Shown: positions 15,659-23,485 of the stretch, piece by piece
How positions within the stretch are numbered: position 1 is the stretch's first letter
Layout of the letters: every line of letters begins with the position of its first letter
DNA from: CAIMZW01 sp037142435
GTDB taxonomy: Bacteria; Actinomycetota; Actinomycetes; Nanopelagicales; Nanopelagicaceae
Assembly (NCBI GenBank): GCA_037142435.1
Contig: JBAXAO010000011.1
Coordinates: 1-33,585, forward strand
Direction of reading: 5' to 3'
DNA: 33,585 nt
Made by a program: the position numbers and the translations under genes
The notes under the pieces: model-generated
The model's database searches: none
The model's input: only the letters and a program-made list of their open reading frames with translations
Told to the model about the DNA's origin: nothing

Positions 15659-15970
15659 TTACATGGCCACTAGTTCAAATATATCCATCTTGTTTGTGCT
15701 CGAGCCGACAATCCATGGATTTCCTTGTGCAAGCGACTGGGCCGCACTCAAGCTATTCGCTTGAATGATGGTGTACCCAGTGAATTCAGATGGAATGCCA
15801 CCTGCTCCACTTTCCGCAACGACCCCACGTTCGCCAAACGGTGCACCTTCATCTAGCAAGGCACTCCCGATCTTTTCCATCCATTTTCCCCAAGCCATAC
15901 CCCAGGCTTCATTCATTTCTGGCGTGAACTCGACAGACGGACCTCTGTATAACAATATGTACTTACCCAT
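15659..15970 (-). CDS. YCII-related (DGPF) domain protein
   Basis: This 103-residue protein has the ferredoxin-like YCII pattern: KYILLYRG at the start, FTPEMNEAWGMAWGKWMEKIGSAL, EGAPFGE, EFTGYTIIQANSLSAAQSLAQGNPWI, and FELVAM at the end. Members are small putative enzymes often encoded beside ECF sigma factors or SRPBCC proteins; no reaction is firmly known for this subgroup. A strong ribosome site (GAGGAGAGG) precedes the ATG. It lies 26 nt after the AHSA1-MDMPI fusion and is the last gene of the ArsR operon. The ArsR/SRPBCC/YCII combination is a recurrent actinobacterial gene set. Confidence 0.88.
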   Translation of the reverse strand: MGKYILLYRGPSVEFTPEMNEAWGMAWGKWMEKIGSALLDEGAPFGERGVVAESGAGGIPSEFTGYTIIQANSLSAAQSLAQGNPWIVGSSTNKMDIFELVAM

Positions 15971-15996
15971 CTTTGCGCCTCTCCTCGTTAGATTAG

Positions 15997-16977
15997 TTAA
16001 TTGCTCACTGGCTCCCGACCAGTGAATGCCAACAACTTTTGCAAACTTTCGGTTGCATCAGAAGTCGGAATTTCAGGACCGAACAGACCGCTCTGCCGCA
16101 CTCGATCATTAATGATCAAATGCGCATTACGATTGACGTAATTTGAAAGCACCGCTGAAGGCGCAAAAGGTACGCCGATTGCGCTAGCTATATCCCAGCC
16201 GTGAACCAAAATTTCCATACTCATGAGCGCAGCGGCTATCTGTGCTGGCAACTTTGTGAATCCAAGATCAATAATTTCATCAACTGGTTTCTGACGAAGA
16301 GCCTCCAGAGTCGTTTGAGCTAAATTGGCAATCCGTTCTTCCGGGGACAAATCGTGGTGCTCTGAAATATCTATTCCTAGACCTTGCGCCACATTGGAAA
16401 TAGAGAAGAACAAATGATCTACCATCTGCCCGACATTCATTCCGGCACACGGTGTTGGCTTGGAAAGATCATCGTTTGTTATTGCATACAAGGTGCGCTC
16501 GGTTACCGACAAAGCAGCTTCGGCGCTGGTGATTTCATCGATGGGATCAGGCGCATAACTCCATGGGTCTGCTTCGACTGCTCCATTCTGAACAAATGCG
16601 ACGAGACGATCTAGGTAATGGCTCCACCCTTCGCCATGCCCGACTTCTTGCTCTGCATTCAGCCCATCGTGAACTAAACGCAGATTTGTGCCGCCCGTCG
16701 TTGGTTCTAGAGTAATCGTGACGGTCGAGGCACCCGGTGGAAGATCAGCGGATCCTTCCCAGCCCCAACTAAAGATCATCCGCTTTCCTGCTTCTAACTC
16801 CAAGACAGATCCCATTGCCGAATGTCCTGGCGTTATGGTCCAGCGATAATCACCGCCTACCTGCAGATCAATGCGAGCAGCCACCGTCTTCCATCGCCGC
16901 AATCTTTCTGGCTGCGTCACGAGCTCAAAGGCTGCGTGCGTATCCAAGGGCAGAAATACCGTTTTGTCGTAGGCCAT
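15997..16977 (-). CDS. Fusion: AHSA1/SRPBCC domain - MDMPI (TIGR03086-like) domain
   Basis: The 326-residue protein joins two folds. Residues about 1-135 are an AHSA1-type SRPBCC domain (PLDTHAAFELVTQPERLRRWK, VGGDYRWTITPG, STVTITLEPTTGGTNLRLVHDGL, GHGEGWSHYLDRL), a hydrophobic-cavity fold. Residues about 150-326 are a mycothiol-dependent maleylpyruvate isomerase-like/TIGR03086 helical domain, with TPCAGMNVGQMVDHLFFSI and EILVHGWDIASAIG, whose His residues are the likely metal ligands. Whether the pair acts as an enzyme or as a ligand sensor is unknown. It starts 2 nt after the ArsR gene, so it is cotranslated and is under the palindromic operator. Confidence 0.88.
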   Translation of the reverse strand: MAYDKTVFLPLDTHAAFELVTQPERLRRWKTVAARIDLQVGGDYRWTITPGHSAMGSVLELEAGKRMIFSWGWEGSADLPPGASTVTITLEPTTGGTNLRLVHDGLNAEQEVGHGEGWSHYLDRLVAFVQNGAVEADPWSYAPDPIDEITSAEAALSVTERTLYAITNDDLSKPTPCAGMNVGQMVDHLFFSISNVAQGLGIDISEHHDLSPEERIANLAQTTLEALRQKPVDEIIDLGFTKLPAQIAAALMSMEILVHGWDIASAIGVPFAPSAVLSNYVNRNAHLIINDRVRQSGLFGPEIPTSDATESLQKLLAFTGREPVSN

Positions 16978-16979
16978 AT

Positions 16980-17297
16980 CTATCTCCCGGTTCGCTTGGA
17001 GTGGATTGCTTGGGCTTCAGTTACCAATTGGTCTAATTCATGCGACCAGAATTCATCGAGAAAGAATTTTTTTAAGCGCGCCATTCCTGCCGGCTCGATG
17101 GCGTAAAAACGGTTTCGACCGTGCTTCCGCACCGAAATGAGGCGAGCCTCCAACAAGAGCAGCAGCTGTTGTGAGATGGCAGAGCGACTTACCGAAAAAT
17201 CTGCGGCAAGTTCAGAGACTGATTTTTCGCCTGAAGTGAGTAACTGCAGCAGCTTTCGCCGATTTGGTTCGGCTACAACTTCCAATAGATCGAGCAT
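16980..17297 (-). CDS. ArsR-family transcriptional regulator
   Basis: The 105-residue winged-helix protein has the motif EPNRRKLLQLLTSGEKSVSELAADFSVSRSAISQQLLLLLEARLIS, then the wing VRKHGRNRFYAIEP. It has no CxC metal site in the recognition helix, so it is of the non-metal type that typically controls SRPBCC/AHSA1 neighbours. The ATG is 6 nt after a TAACGT -10 box that sits inside a 26-bp palindrome, a likely autoregulatory operator. It heads the three-gene operon with the AHSA1-MDMPI fusion and YCII gene. Confidence 0.93.
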   Translation of the reverse strand: MLDLLEVVAEPNRRKLLQLLTSGEKSVSELAADFSVSRSAISQQLLLLLEARLISVRKHGRNRFYAIEPAGMARLKKFFLDEFWSHELDQLVTEAQAIHSKRTGR

Positions 17298-17300
17298 GGA

Positions 17301-17326
17301 AATACGTTAGCAGTGGCTAACCTATT
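17301..17326. promoter_or_regulatory. Palindromic operator of the ArsR operon
   Basis: The left arm AATACGTTAGC (17301-17311) and right arm GCTAACCTATT (17316-17326) are reverse complements except for one position, around a 4-nt centre AGTG. The core GTTAGC/GCTAAC is perfect. It covers the -10 element of the arsR gene, so bound repressor would block RNA polymerase. It ends at the stop codon of the pirin gene. Confidence 0.75.
17304..17309 (-). promoter_or_regulatory. -10 element TAACGT, leaderless promoter for arsR-type gene
   Basis: The minus strand reads TAACGT, ATTTCC, ATG, so the transcript should begin at or near the start codon. It lies within the palindromic operator. Confidence 0.55.
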
Positions 17327-18236
17327 AGCGCAAGGGTTTTCTTCGCCCTCTCGGTGCCAATCGAATATTGGGCATCACCGGTGCCGGAATACGTTCGCCC
17401 AAACCGTCGGCGAATGTTGGAAAGCGCGAAGACCCGCTCTCCCAATCTTGGCGCATTTGAATTATTTCCTCATGGGTGCGACCAATGAAATTCCACCACA
17501 TGATGATCTCTTCAGGAAAAGGAACGCCACCCAGCATCAGGATGCGGGCCGGACTCCTCGTCTCGATTGATACCGAATCAATCGTGGTGGGTAAGTAACG
17601 CAACGACCCTTCTGGAACGGGGGTGCCATTTATCAGCACTTCGCCGCCGTCGACCAGGAAGCCATATTCAAAGTTGTTCTGGAGGGGGAGGGAAAAGATA
17701 ACGTCCGGCTCAATATTTATTTCAGCGCCGACAAGTTCTGAAAAAACTTTTGCAGGAGAACGGTTACCCAAGATCTCGCCCACAAAGACACGGATGGTGG
17801 CGCCATCGTGCTCGAAGATTGGCAGCTTTGCATAATGGTTGAATTCGGGCGCCATGTTTCGCTTTTCGTCAGGCAGTGCAATCCACAGCTGAACGCCATG
17901 GAGATCACTACTAGCGTTGATCGAAAGTTCCGAGTGAGCGATACCTGCGCCGGCAGACATCAAATTGAGCTCACCAGGATTGATTATTTGAACATGTTGA
18001 AGAGAATCACGGTGTTCAATCTCGCCCGAGAAAAGCCACGACGCGGTCTGCAAACCCGTGTGCGGATGAGCCGCCACGCTCATAGCCTCTAGCTGATTGG
18101 TCGGACCATAATGATCAACAAAACACCAAGCGCCAATGGATTTGATCTCCCGATGGGGCAAGGTGCGGCGGATCGCTATGCCAGACCGCACGGTCAGCTT
18201 CACCAACCGAGGATCGAGCGTGATCTCGCTACTCAT
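17325..18236 (-). CDS. Pirin family protein
   Basis: This 303-residue bicupin has the pirin N-terminal metal site complete: H57 and H59 in HPHTG, H101 and E103 in GIAHSE. A C-terminal cupin region follows (EDGFLV-like FEYGFLVDGGEVLING, and PARILMLGGVPFPEEIIMWWNF, which is the pirin C-domain signature). Pirins are Fe-dependent; some have quercetinase activity, others are redox or transcription cofactors. There is no nearby flavonoid pathway, so the role is unknown. A TAAGAT box lies 9 nt upstream of the ATG. Confidence 0.93.
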   Translation of the reverse strand: MSSEITLDPRLVKLTVRSGIAIRRTLPHREIKSIGAWCFVDHYGPTNQLEAMSVAAHPHTGLQTASWLFSGEIEHRDSLQHVQIINPGELNLMSAGAGIAHSELSINASSDLHGVQLWIALPDEKRNMAPEFNHYAKLPIFEHDGATIRVFVGEILGNRSPAKVFSELVGAEINIEPDVIFSLPLQNNFEYGFLVDGGEVLINGTPVPEGSLRYLPTTIDSVSIETRSPARILMLGGVPFPEEIIMWWNFIGRTHEEIIQMRQDWESGSSRFPTFADGLGERIPAPVMPNIRLAPRGRRKPLR

Positions 18237-18245
18237 AAGGACTTC

Positions 18246-18251
18246 ATCTTA
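18246..18251 (-). promoter_or_regulatory. Candidate -10 TAAGAT for pirin
   Basis: TANNNT box 9 nt before the pirin ATG on the minus strand, which would give a 0-3 nt leader. Weaker than the other cases because the spacing differs. Confidence 0.35.
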
Positions 18252-18340
18252 GGTCGCCGCTTTGGCTCGCGCCTCCTCTAAAAAGCCGAGATCGTGTGTG
18301 AAAATTGACCTTCTTGTTTGTTTACAGAGAGGTATCCCCT

Positions 18341-18568
18341 ATGGCCGACGACGACATTATTGCCGAACTCGACAAACTCAAAGCCGAAAAGGTTATCAGT
18401 GAGAAAACCGCTCAGATTTATCTGAGCCAGGTGCGCGACTATGTTCCACCTGTTTCGCCGCTGACTCCCCATGCAACAAAATCTTGGAGCAGGACCCAAC
18501 TGACGATGCTTGGAATCGGAATTGTTGCCCTGGCCCTGGTAGTTGGCGTGCTCCTCGTTCACAAGTAA
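18341..18568 (+). CDS. Small membrane protein with one C-terminal helix
   Basis: The product is 75 residues. An acidic and basic amphipathic N-terminal part (MADDDIIAELDKLKAEKVISEKTAQIYLSQVRDY) could form a helix or coiled coil. A Pro-rich hinge follows (VPPVSPLTP), then a single transmembrane helix (LTMLGIGIVALALVVGVLLV) ending in HK. This is a tail-anchored layout with the N-terminus in the cytoplasm. I do not recognise the family. AGAGAGG lies 8 nt before the ATG; an in-frame TTG at 18305 is rejected. It faces the histidine kinase gene tail to tail, 6 nt apart, so the two are not cotranscribed. Confidence 0.72.
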   Translation: MADDDIIAELDKLKAEKVISEKTAQIYLSQVRDYVPPVSPLTPHATKSWSRTQLTMLGIGIVALALVVGVLLVHK

Positions 18569-18574
18569 CAAAAT

Positions 18575-19804
18575 TTAAATCGGGAGTTCGATTCTCATCT
18601 GGACTCCCCCGAGGTCGCTCTTACCAAAGAAAATCGTCCCGTTGAAGGCTTTGACGATCGCCTCGACCAAACTAAGACCTAACCCAGAACCACCCGTAGC
18701 CCGCGATCGAGATTTATCGAATCGGGCAAAATGACGGACCCCATGAGATACAAATCCTTCGGGGAAGCCGAGACCTGCATCGTCATAGTCGATATGCAAG
18801 GTTGAACCTTCTCGAAAGAGTGCGAAGTGGATCTGTGCATCTTCTGGCGTATGTCTCCTAGCATTTGAAAAAATATTGCTAAATATCTGAGCTACCAGCT
18901 TTTCGGAAGCATTCACAATCAGACCAGGCTCTATCGAGTAACTAATTTCTCGTCCAGGCTGTAATAGCTGGGCATCCTCGATGAAACCCAAGGCTTGGAG
19001 CGAAACATTAAAGGGCGCAAGTTCAAGTGCCGGATGCTCACCCAATTCGGCAAGCAAAAGTAAGTCATTAATTAACTCTTCCATGCGCACAATTTCAGCG
19101 TGCATGCGATCAATTTGCTTGGATACTTCGGGGTTCTCGCCACGGTCACGCATCCGTAGTAATTCTGTATAACCTTTGATAACAGTCAGCGGTGTGCGTA
19201 ATTCGTGTGAAGCATCGCCCAGAAACTCCTGCATTCGGCGTTGGCGTTGCTGCTCAATCTCAAGGTTTTGTTGGGCCAACTTGAGATCCCGCCGGGAGGA
19301 TGAAAATCGGGAAATGGTTTGAGAAAAAACGAAGAGCAATAGCGCAAAGACAAAAGTTAGTCGCAGCCCGTTAGTTCGATTCCGAGTTAAATTGTCTACA
19401 TTTATGGCCAAAATAAGTTGTTGGTCATCACCCATATCAATCGCGCGTACTCGGTTTCGAGTCACCATCTTCGCCGTAATAGGCGTTACTCCGGCTTTGG
19501 CTAATTCACTTGTTGTGAGCCGACGGGATACACGCGCGCCAGAATCCCTAATTTCAACGGGCAAGCCGGCATCAGCCGAAAACCCGACCGTTATTGGAAT
19601 GGGGCTGTCTTGCGTTAACAAGAGAGCTGCCGAAGGGTAACCCGTTATCGAACGCTTTATATCGTGAATATCTTGCGTAAGAAGTTTGTCCATGGATTTA
19701 ATTTCAGCGGCATAGTTAGTTTGAATCAGGGAGACACCAATAATTACCGCAATTAGGGAAACTAAAAGAGCTATAGCGGACCAGTAGAGGTTGCGACCTT
19801 TCAT
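18575..19804 (-). CDS. Two-component sensor histidine kinase
   Basis: The 409-residue kinase has transmembrane segments at about 8-27 and 148-166, with an extracytoplasmic sensor of about 115 residues between them. A Gln-rich coiled coil replaces a recognisable HAMP domain. The H-box is FLGDASHELRTPLTVIKGY with phosphoacceptor H200. The ATPase domain has an N-box around N310/N314 (NIFSNARRHTP), G1 DDAGLGFP (341-348) and G2 GGSGLGLSL (371-379). It should autophosphorylate and pass phosphate to the partner regulator. Its ATG overlaps the regulator's TGA by 4 nt, so they are coupled. The signal is unknown. Confidence 0.95.
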   Translation of the reverse strand: MKGRNLYWSAIALLVSLIAVIIGVSLIQTNYAAEIKSMDKLLTQDIHDIKRSITGYPSAALLLTQDSPIPITVGFSADAGLPVEIRDSGARVSRRLTTSELAKAGVTPITAKMVTRNRVRAIDMGDDQQLILAINVDNLTRNRTNGLRLTFVFALLLFVFSQTISRFSSSRRDLKLAQQNLEIEQQRQRRMQEFLGDASHELRTPLTVIKGYTELLRMRDRGENPEVSKQIDRMHAEIVRMEELINDLLLLAELGEHPALELAPFNVSLQALGFIEDAQLLQPGREISYSIEPGLIVNASEKLVAQIFSNIFSNARRHTPEDAQIHFALFREGSTLHIDYDDAGLGFPEGFVSHGVRHFARFDKSRSRATGGSGLGLSLVEAIVKAFNGTIFFGKSDLGGVQMRIELPI

Positions 19805-20490
19805 TCTTTTGGCGCCAGCAATTGGAAGCCCACGCCGCGAACGGTCTTTATACCTTCAAAGCCATCTCGGTGGAGTTTCTTTCGTAAATAGGAAATATAG
19901 GTGTCAACTACCGAGGTATTGGTCTCGAATTCAATTCCCCAGATGGCGGAAAGGAGGGTTTCCTTTCTTACGACTTTGCCAACACGTTCCATCAAATATT
20001 GCAACAATCTGTATTCAGTTGGAGAGAGATCGATATTTTCATCGTTAAAGGTGACCTGGTGGAATTGATCATTTAAGACAATAGGGCCACAAACGACCTG
20101 TTCGATCTCGGAAGACCCTTTGCCCGTGCGTCGCAAGATCGCGGCCACGCGCAACATAAGTTCTTCAAGACCAAATGGTTTGAGTACGTAGTCATCGGCA
20201 CCGATTCGCAAGCCAGTGGCAATGTCCTTACGATCGTTGCGCGCTGTGAGGATTAAAACCGGGGTCTGATCATCAGCGCCACGGATTCGCTCGAGCATGG
20301 AATAGCCATCCATATTCGGCATATTTATATCGGCGATGATCAAGTCAAAACTATGTGTCCGCAAGAGATTAATAGCCTTCTGACCATCTTCGGCGGTCGT
20401 GACTTCGTACTCGCCCATAGAGAGCGCATCCGTCAATAGGTCGCGTATACCGACCTCGTCATCTACGACCAAAATATGTGCTTTTTTCAC
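19801..20490 (-). CDS. OmpR/PhoB-family response regulator
   Basis: The 229-residue regulator has a receiver domain with D10/D11, phosphoacceptor D54 (ADINMPNMDG), T82 and K104 (LKPFGLEEL). A winged-helix OmpR-type DNA-binding domain follows, with DLSPTEYRLLQYLMERVGKVVRKETLLSAIWG and SYLRKKLHRDGFEGIKTVRGVGFQL. The GTG at 20490 follows GGAGG at 4-nt spacing. It binds tandem direct repeats as dimers; TTGTGAA repeats spaced 11 bp lie 58-75 bp upstream of its start and suggest autoregulation. It is divergent from the secreted Ala-rich gene at 20605. Confidence 0.96.
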   Translation of the reverse strand: MKKAHILVVDDEVGIRDLLTDALSMGEYEVTTAEDGQKAINLLRTHSFDLIIADINMPNMDGYSMLERIRGADDQTPVLILTARNDRKDIATGLRIGADDYVLKPFGLEELMLRVAAILRRTGKGSSEIEQVVCGPIVLNDQFHQVTFNDENIDLSPTEYRLLQYLMERVGKVVRKETLLSAIWGIEFETNTSVVDTYISYLRKKLHRDGFEGIKTVRGVGFQLLAPKE

Positions 20491-20502
20491 ATTGCCTCCA
20501 AC

Positions 20503-20544
20503 AGCAGGTTACCCGAAGCCTGCTCTTCGCTGGCGCTCCTTCGG
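20503..20544 (-). other. Two interleaved hairpins in the regulator's 5' leader
   Basis: On the minus strand CCGAAG (20539-20544) can pair with CTTCGG (20513-20518), and AGCAGG (20519-20524) can pair with CCTGCT (20503-20508). The arms interleave, so they are either mutually exclusive or form a pseudoknot just before the GGAGG ribosome site at 20495-20499. A function is not established. Confidence 0.3.
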
Positions 20545-20547
20545 CAT

Positions 20548-20565
20548 TTCACAAGATATTCACAA
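20548..20565. promoter_or_regulatory. Phased direct repeat, probable response-regulator site
   Basis: TTCACAA occurs at 20548-20554 and again at 20559-20565, exactly 11 bp apart (TTGTGAA on the minus strand). Same-face direct repeats with 11-bp phasing are the usual site type for OmpR/PhoB regulators. The site is between the regulator gene and the divergent secreted gene and could serve both. Confidence 0.6.
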
Positions 20566-20604
20566 AGATTAAGCGGACCATAGGAATATCGCTTTAGACC
20601 TCCT

Positions 20605-21126
20605 ATGAGAAAGAATATGCCCATGATGACCTTAAGGAAGCTGACGACTAGATCCGCCGTGGCCCTTGTTCTGGTTTCATCTTTCTCTCCAATAATGGCG
20701 CAAGCCGATGTGAGCGCCTCCCCTGTTGCGACGGCCGCAGCTACCGCCACCTCATCTGTGGATTTCGCCGGCGCCCAAGCCGCCTATAAAGCCGCAGTTG
20801 ATACCTTCGCTGCCAGCAAACAAAATGGGGCAGATTACAAAAATGTGTTGACCGCCTTCATAACATTTCAAAAAGCATATAAAGATCAAGTAAAAGCGAT
20901 TAACCAAACCTTTAAAGATGCAGCGTTGGCAGCGCGCGATAATTTCCAGACTGGTTCTGCAGGTGCCAAGACCGCCGCAGCCAAGGCAAAACTTAGGTCG
21001 ACTAGAGACTCAGCATTAGTTTCTGCAACATTGGCTCGTGACAATGCAATTGCAGCGATGGGCATATTGCCAACTCGCCCCGAGAAGCCTGCCGCTCCAG
21101 TCAAACCTGTTAAATCTGCCAAGTAA
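20605..21126 (+). CDS. Secreted Ala/Lys-rich helical protein, unknown
   Basis: The 173-residue product has a signal peptide (LRKLTTRSAVALVLVSSFSPIMAQA) followed by a mature part rich in Ala, Lys and Gln. It looks helical throughout (FAGAQAAYKAAVDTFAASKQ, AFITFQKAYKDQVKAINQTFKDAALAARDNF) and ends in a Pro-Ala-Val-Lys tail (TRPEKPAAPVKPVKSAK). I do not recognise a family. Such coiled, secreted, Pro/Lys-tailed proteins are plausibly cell-wall associated. ATGs at 20605, 20617, 20623 and 20626 are all possible starts. It is divergent from the two-component regulator and shares its phased-repeat site, so it is a candidate target. Confidence 0.75.
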   Translation: MRKNMPMMTLRKLTTRSAVALVLVSSFSPIMAQADVSASPVATAAATATSSVDFAGAQAAYKAAVDTFAASKQNGADYKNVLTAFITFQKAYKDQVKAINQTFKDAALAARDNFQTGSAGAKTAAAKAKLRSTRDSALVSATLARDNAIAAMGILPTRPEKPAAPVKPVKSAK

Positions 21127-21138
21127 TAAATTCGGCGG

Positions 21139-21155
21139 TTTAATACAATATTAAA
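21139..21155. terminator. AT-only hairpin between convergent genes
   Basis: TTTAATA and TATTAAA form a perfect 7-bp A/T stem around a CAA loop, located between the stops of two convergent genes. The stem is thermodynamically weak, so termination is only a possibility. Confidence 0.25.
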
Positions 21156-21641
21156 TCAGTGAGCTAATCCCGAAATAACTGGTGGTTGAGCCGACCATGG
21201 AAAATCAATCCATTTATCGGTTTTGCGCCAAGAAAAATCTGGCTTGATGATCGTCGTGGACTTTTCGTAGAGCACTGCGCTCTTCACATCTTTTACATAA
21301 CCAGCACAAAAATCTTGAACCAAACGCAAGGTCTCCCCCGAATCGGCTACATCGTCAGCCACAAGCACGGTCGCGCCAGTCAGATCGACTCGATTGGGAA
21401 CAGGAGGGAGAACAATAGGCATCGCCAATCGCTCGTCAATTCCAGTATAGAACTCGACGCTGATGGTGAAAGAGTTTTTAACCCCTAAGGCATAACCAAG
21501 GCCAGCTCCAAGAAAGAAGCCACCTCGCGCAATAGAGAGAATGATGTCTGGCCTATAACCAGAATCAGCAATATCTTGAGCAAGTTCTCGTGTGGCAATT
21601 CCGAATTCGGAGTAGGTCAAGACTTCGCGTTCTGCACTCAT
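21156..21641 (-). CDS. Phosphoribosyltransferase (xanthine/hypoxanthine type)
   Basis: This 161-residue type I PRTase has the PRPP-binding loop VLVADDVADSGET (92-104), an N-terminal substrate/PPi loop region PDIILSIARGGFFLGAGLGYALG, and a C-terminal WIDFPW element typical of the XPRT/Gpt-like and 'purine PRTase' groups. It would salvage a nucleobase to the mononucleotide with PRPP. The base is not resolved by sequence. The ATG is 6 nt after a TAAACT -10 box. The gene follows the protease gene by 14 nt on the same strand but appears to have its own promoter. Confidence 0.9.
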   Translation of the reverse strand: MSAEREVLTYSEFGIATRELAQDIADSGYRPDIILSIARGGFFLGAGLGYALGVKNSFTISVEFYTGIDERLAMPIVLPPVPNRVDLTGATVLVADDVADSGETLRLVQDFCAGYVKDVKSAVLYEKSTTIIKPDFSWRKTDKWIDFPWSAQPPVISGLAH

Positions 21642-21647
21642 CGGGCC

Positions 21648-21653
21648 AGTTTA
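21648..21653 (-). promoter_or_regulatory. -10 element TAAACT, leaderless promoter for PRTase gene
   Basis: The minus strand reads TAAACT, GGCCCG, ATG. TANNNT at 6-nt spacing and no ribosome site. Confidence 0.5.
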
Positions 21654-21664
21654 ACCACCTGAAA

Positions 21665-23476
21665 TTACATCTTTGTTACGGCCGAAGTCGCCTTCTTCAC
21701 ATTGAAACCGACGGGACACTTGGGAGAAGTTCCGGTTACGATTTTTGCTGTTGAGCCTTTTACGCAAGTGATCGATACCTTGGCAACGATCTTCTTGAGA
21801 CTCTTCTCAACACTGGTAATTGTCGATACCACAATTCTTTGGTAATCCGATACCGCCGTGGAGAAATCGGCAATGGCCTGAATATCTTTGCTCATATCGC
21901 CAGTTAGGGTCGGCGCCTGAGGGGCAACGGCCTTAACTCGATTGAGAGTACTGACAGCCGTAGGAATCTTTGCGGCCGTTTGGCTAATCATGGCAACGCT
22001 CTGATCTAAGACGTTTTGAGCGCCATTGAGCAGCTGGGCACCAGCCGACTTCACGACATTGGATTCATTTTGAATCTTGGCGCTATCGACAGCGCTTTGT
22101 GTCGATGCAACCGCCACAGGCGCGGTGTTGAGGGAGGCCTGCGTTGGAACTAACTGCGAATCCCATACCTTTGGAGCTGACTCGCAAACTACGATCTTGG
22201 AACACATCATTGGTGCGCCGTGGAAAATACCGAAAGCCTCAGCCGCTGCATACTTTGCCGTCGCAATTCCAATGACTCTGCCATTGCGATCGAACGCAGG
22301 TCCACCGGAGTTACCTGGATTGATGTGTGCAGTCGTTGTTCCAGTTGATGTTGAAATCGAAATGCTCGAGACAATTCCTTCAGTAAGTACGCCTGGGAAT
22401 CCCAGCGGACTTCCGATAATGCCCATCCACCAACCTTGTTGAGGTGCCGATCCTTGCCATTCCAGCGCTGGGATATCAACCAATACCGCAATACCAACAA
22501 GGTCATTCGTGTCATCTGCAACAACGATCGAACCTTGTACTTCTGTTTGATCAGCCAGAACGACTGAAACCAACTTGTTCTTCAAGCAATCAGTAACAAC
22601 GTGTTGGTTGGTAACAATGTAGGACTTCACGCCCGCGGCGGTCATTGCCGCAGTAATTTTGACCTTTGCCGACCAACCGCTTCCCTGGCTGGTATTGCAT
22701 TTAATAGTTACTACCGACTTGGACTCGTTGGCAGAGAGAGCAACTAAGTCAACAGGAGCTGCTGCCGGAGAATTGATTGTCAACGAACTTTGAGTACCAG
22801 AGGTGGGCGCCTGTGACAGGTTCACATTGGCGATGCTCTCCACTTTAGTAAGTGTGGAGGAATTTGGAACTGTGACACTCCAAAAACCAGCGGGGTTCGT
22901 CTTGGTTAGAATTGTTGCCGAAGCAGAATTCGCTGCAAAGTGAGAGACACCTTGAACGCCAACAGTCGATCCTAAAGACAAACAATTGGCAGGAATGGAG
23001 AATCCCAACCAGTCAGCTGATGTTGTGAGATTAGTAAAAGTTTGGATATCGCATTTTGTAATGACTTGATCGACACCTGTGGACTTATCTAACAACAGCC
23101 CTGGATGAACGCGATCACTCTCGTATTTCAAAGTCGCACTGGTTTGCAGCGCGAAGTCGGCCACACCATCACCATTGATATCCAAGTTGACCGCTGCGAA
23201 CGAACCGGTTCCATTGGAATACTGGTCAGCCGTTAAGGCGCTCTGAAAGGTTAGATAGAAATAGAACTTGCTCTGATCGAAATCGTTGATTCCGAAGTGC
23301 ATTTGTTGCAGGTTGTAGTTCGCAGGAATTCCCTCAACGGCAGAAACGCTTGGGGGCGCCGATTGATAGTTCAGCCAGGTTGCTTGTGCGGGGGATATCC
23401 CTGCGATGGCAGAAAAAAGGGTTGCGAAAAACGCAGCGACAACAAAGTGTCGCGCTTTGGGGGAAGTTGCGCTCAC
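21665..23476 (-). CDS. Secreted trypsin-like serine protease, paralogue 1
   Basis: The 603-residue protein has a signal peptide (about 1-32). An N-terminal domain of about 200 residues contains a Ca-loop-like DINGDGVADF (99-108) and cysteines at 142 and 165. The chymotrypsin-fold protease domain (about 250-440) has H292 (VTNQHVV), D325 (DDTNDLVGIA) and S390 (NPGNSGGPAF), with C260/C297 likely bridged. A helical stretch (about 460-565) and a 27-residue C-terminal motif follow (CxKG then V-T-G-T-S-P-K-C-P-V-G-F). The protease acts outside the membrane. The start is GTG 23476; the purine-rich AGGGGA directly abuts it, so initiation is unclear. GTGAGG repeats lie just upstream. The downstream paralogue shares every catalytic position. 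Confidence 0.9.
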   Translation of the reverse strand: MSATSPKARHFVVAAFFATLFSAIAGISPAQATWLNYQSAPPSVSAVEGIPANYNLQQMHFGINDFDQSKFYFYLTFQSALTADQYSNGTGSFAAVNLDINGDGVADFALQTSATLKYESDRVHPGLLLDKSTGVDQVITKCDIQTFTNLTTSADWLGFSIPANCLSLGSTVGVQGVSHFAANSASATILTKTNPAGFWSVTVPNSSTLTKVESIANVNLSQAPTSGTQSSLTINSPAAAPVDLVALSANESKSVVTIKCNTSQGSGWSAKVKITAAMTAAGVKSYIVTNQHVVTDCLKNKLVSVVLADQTEVQGSIVVADDTNDLVGIAVLVDIPALEWQGSAPQQGWWMGIIGSPLGFPGVLTEGIVSSISISTSTGTTTAHINPGNSGGPAFDRNGRVIGIATAKYAAAEAFGIFHGAPMMCSKIVVCESAPKVWDSQLVPTQASLNTAPVAVASTQSAVDSAKIQNESNVVKSAGAQLLNGAQNVLDQSVAMISQTAAKIPTAVSTLNRVKAVAPQAPTLTGDMSKDIQAIADFSTAVSDYQRIVVSTITSVEKSLKKIVAKVSITCVKGSTAKIVTGTSPKCPVGFNVKKATSAVTKM

Positions 23477-23485
23477 TCCCCTATT

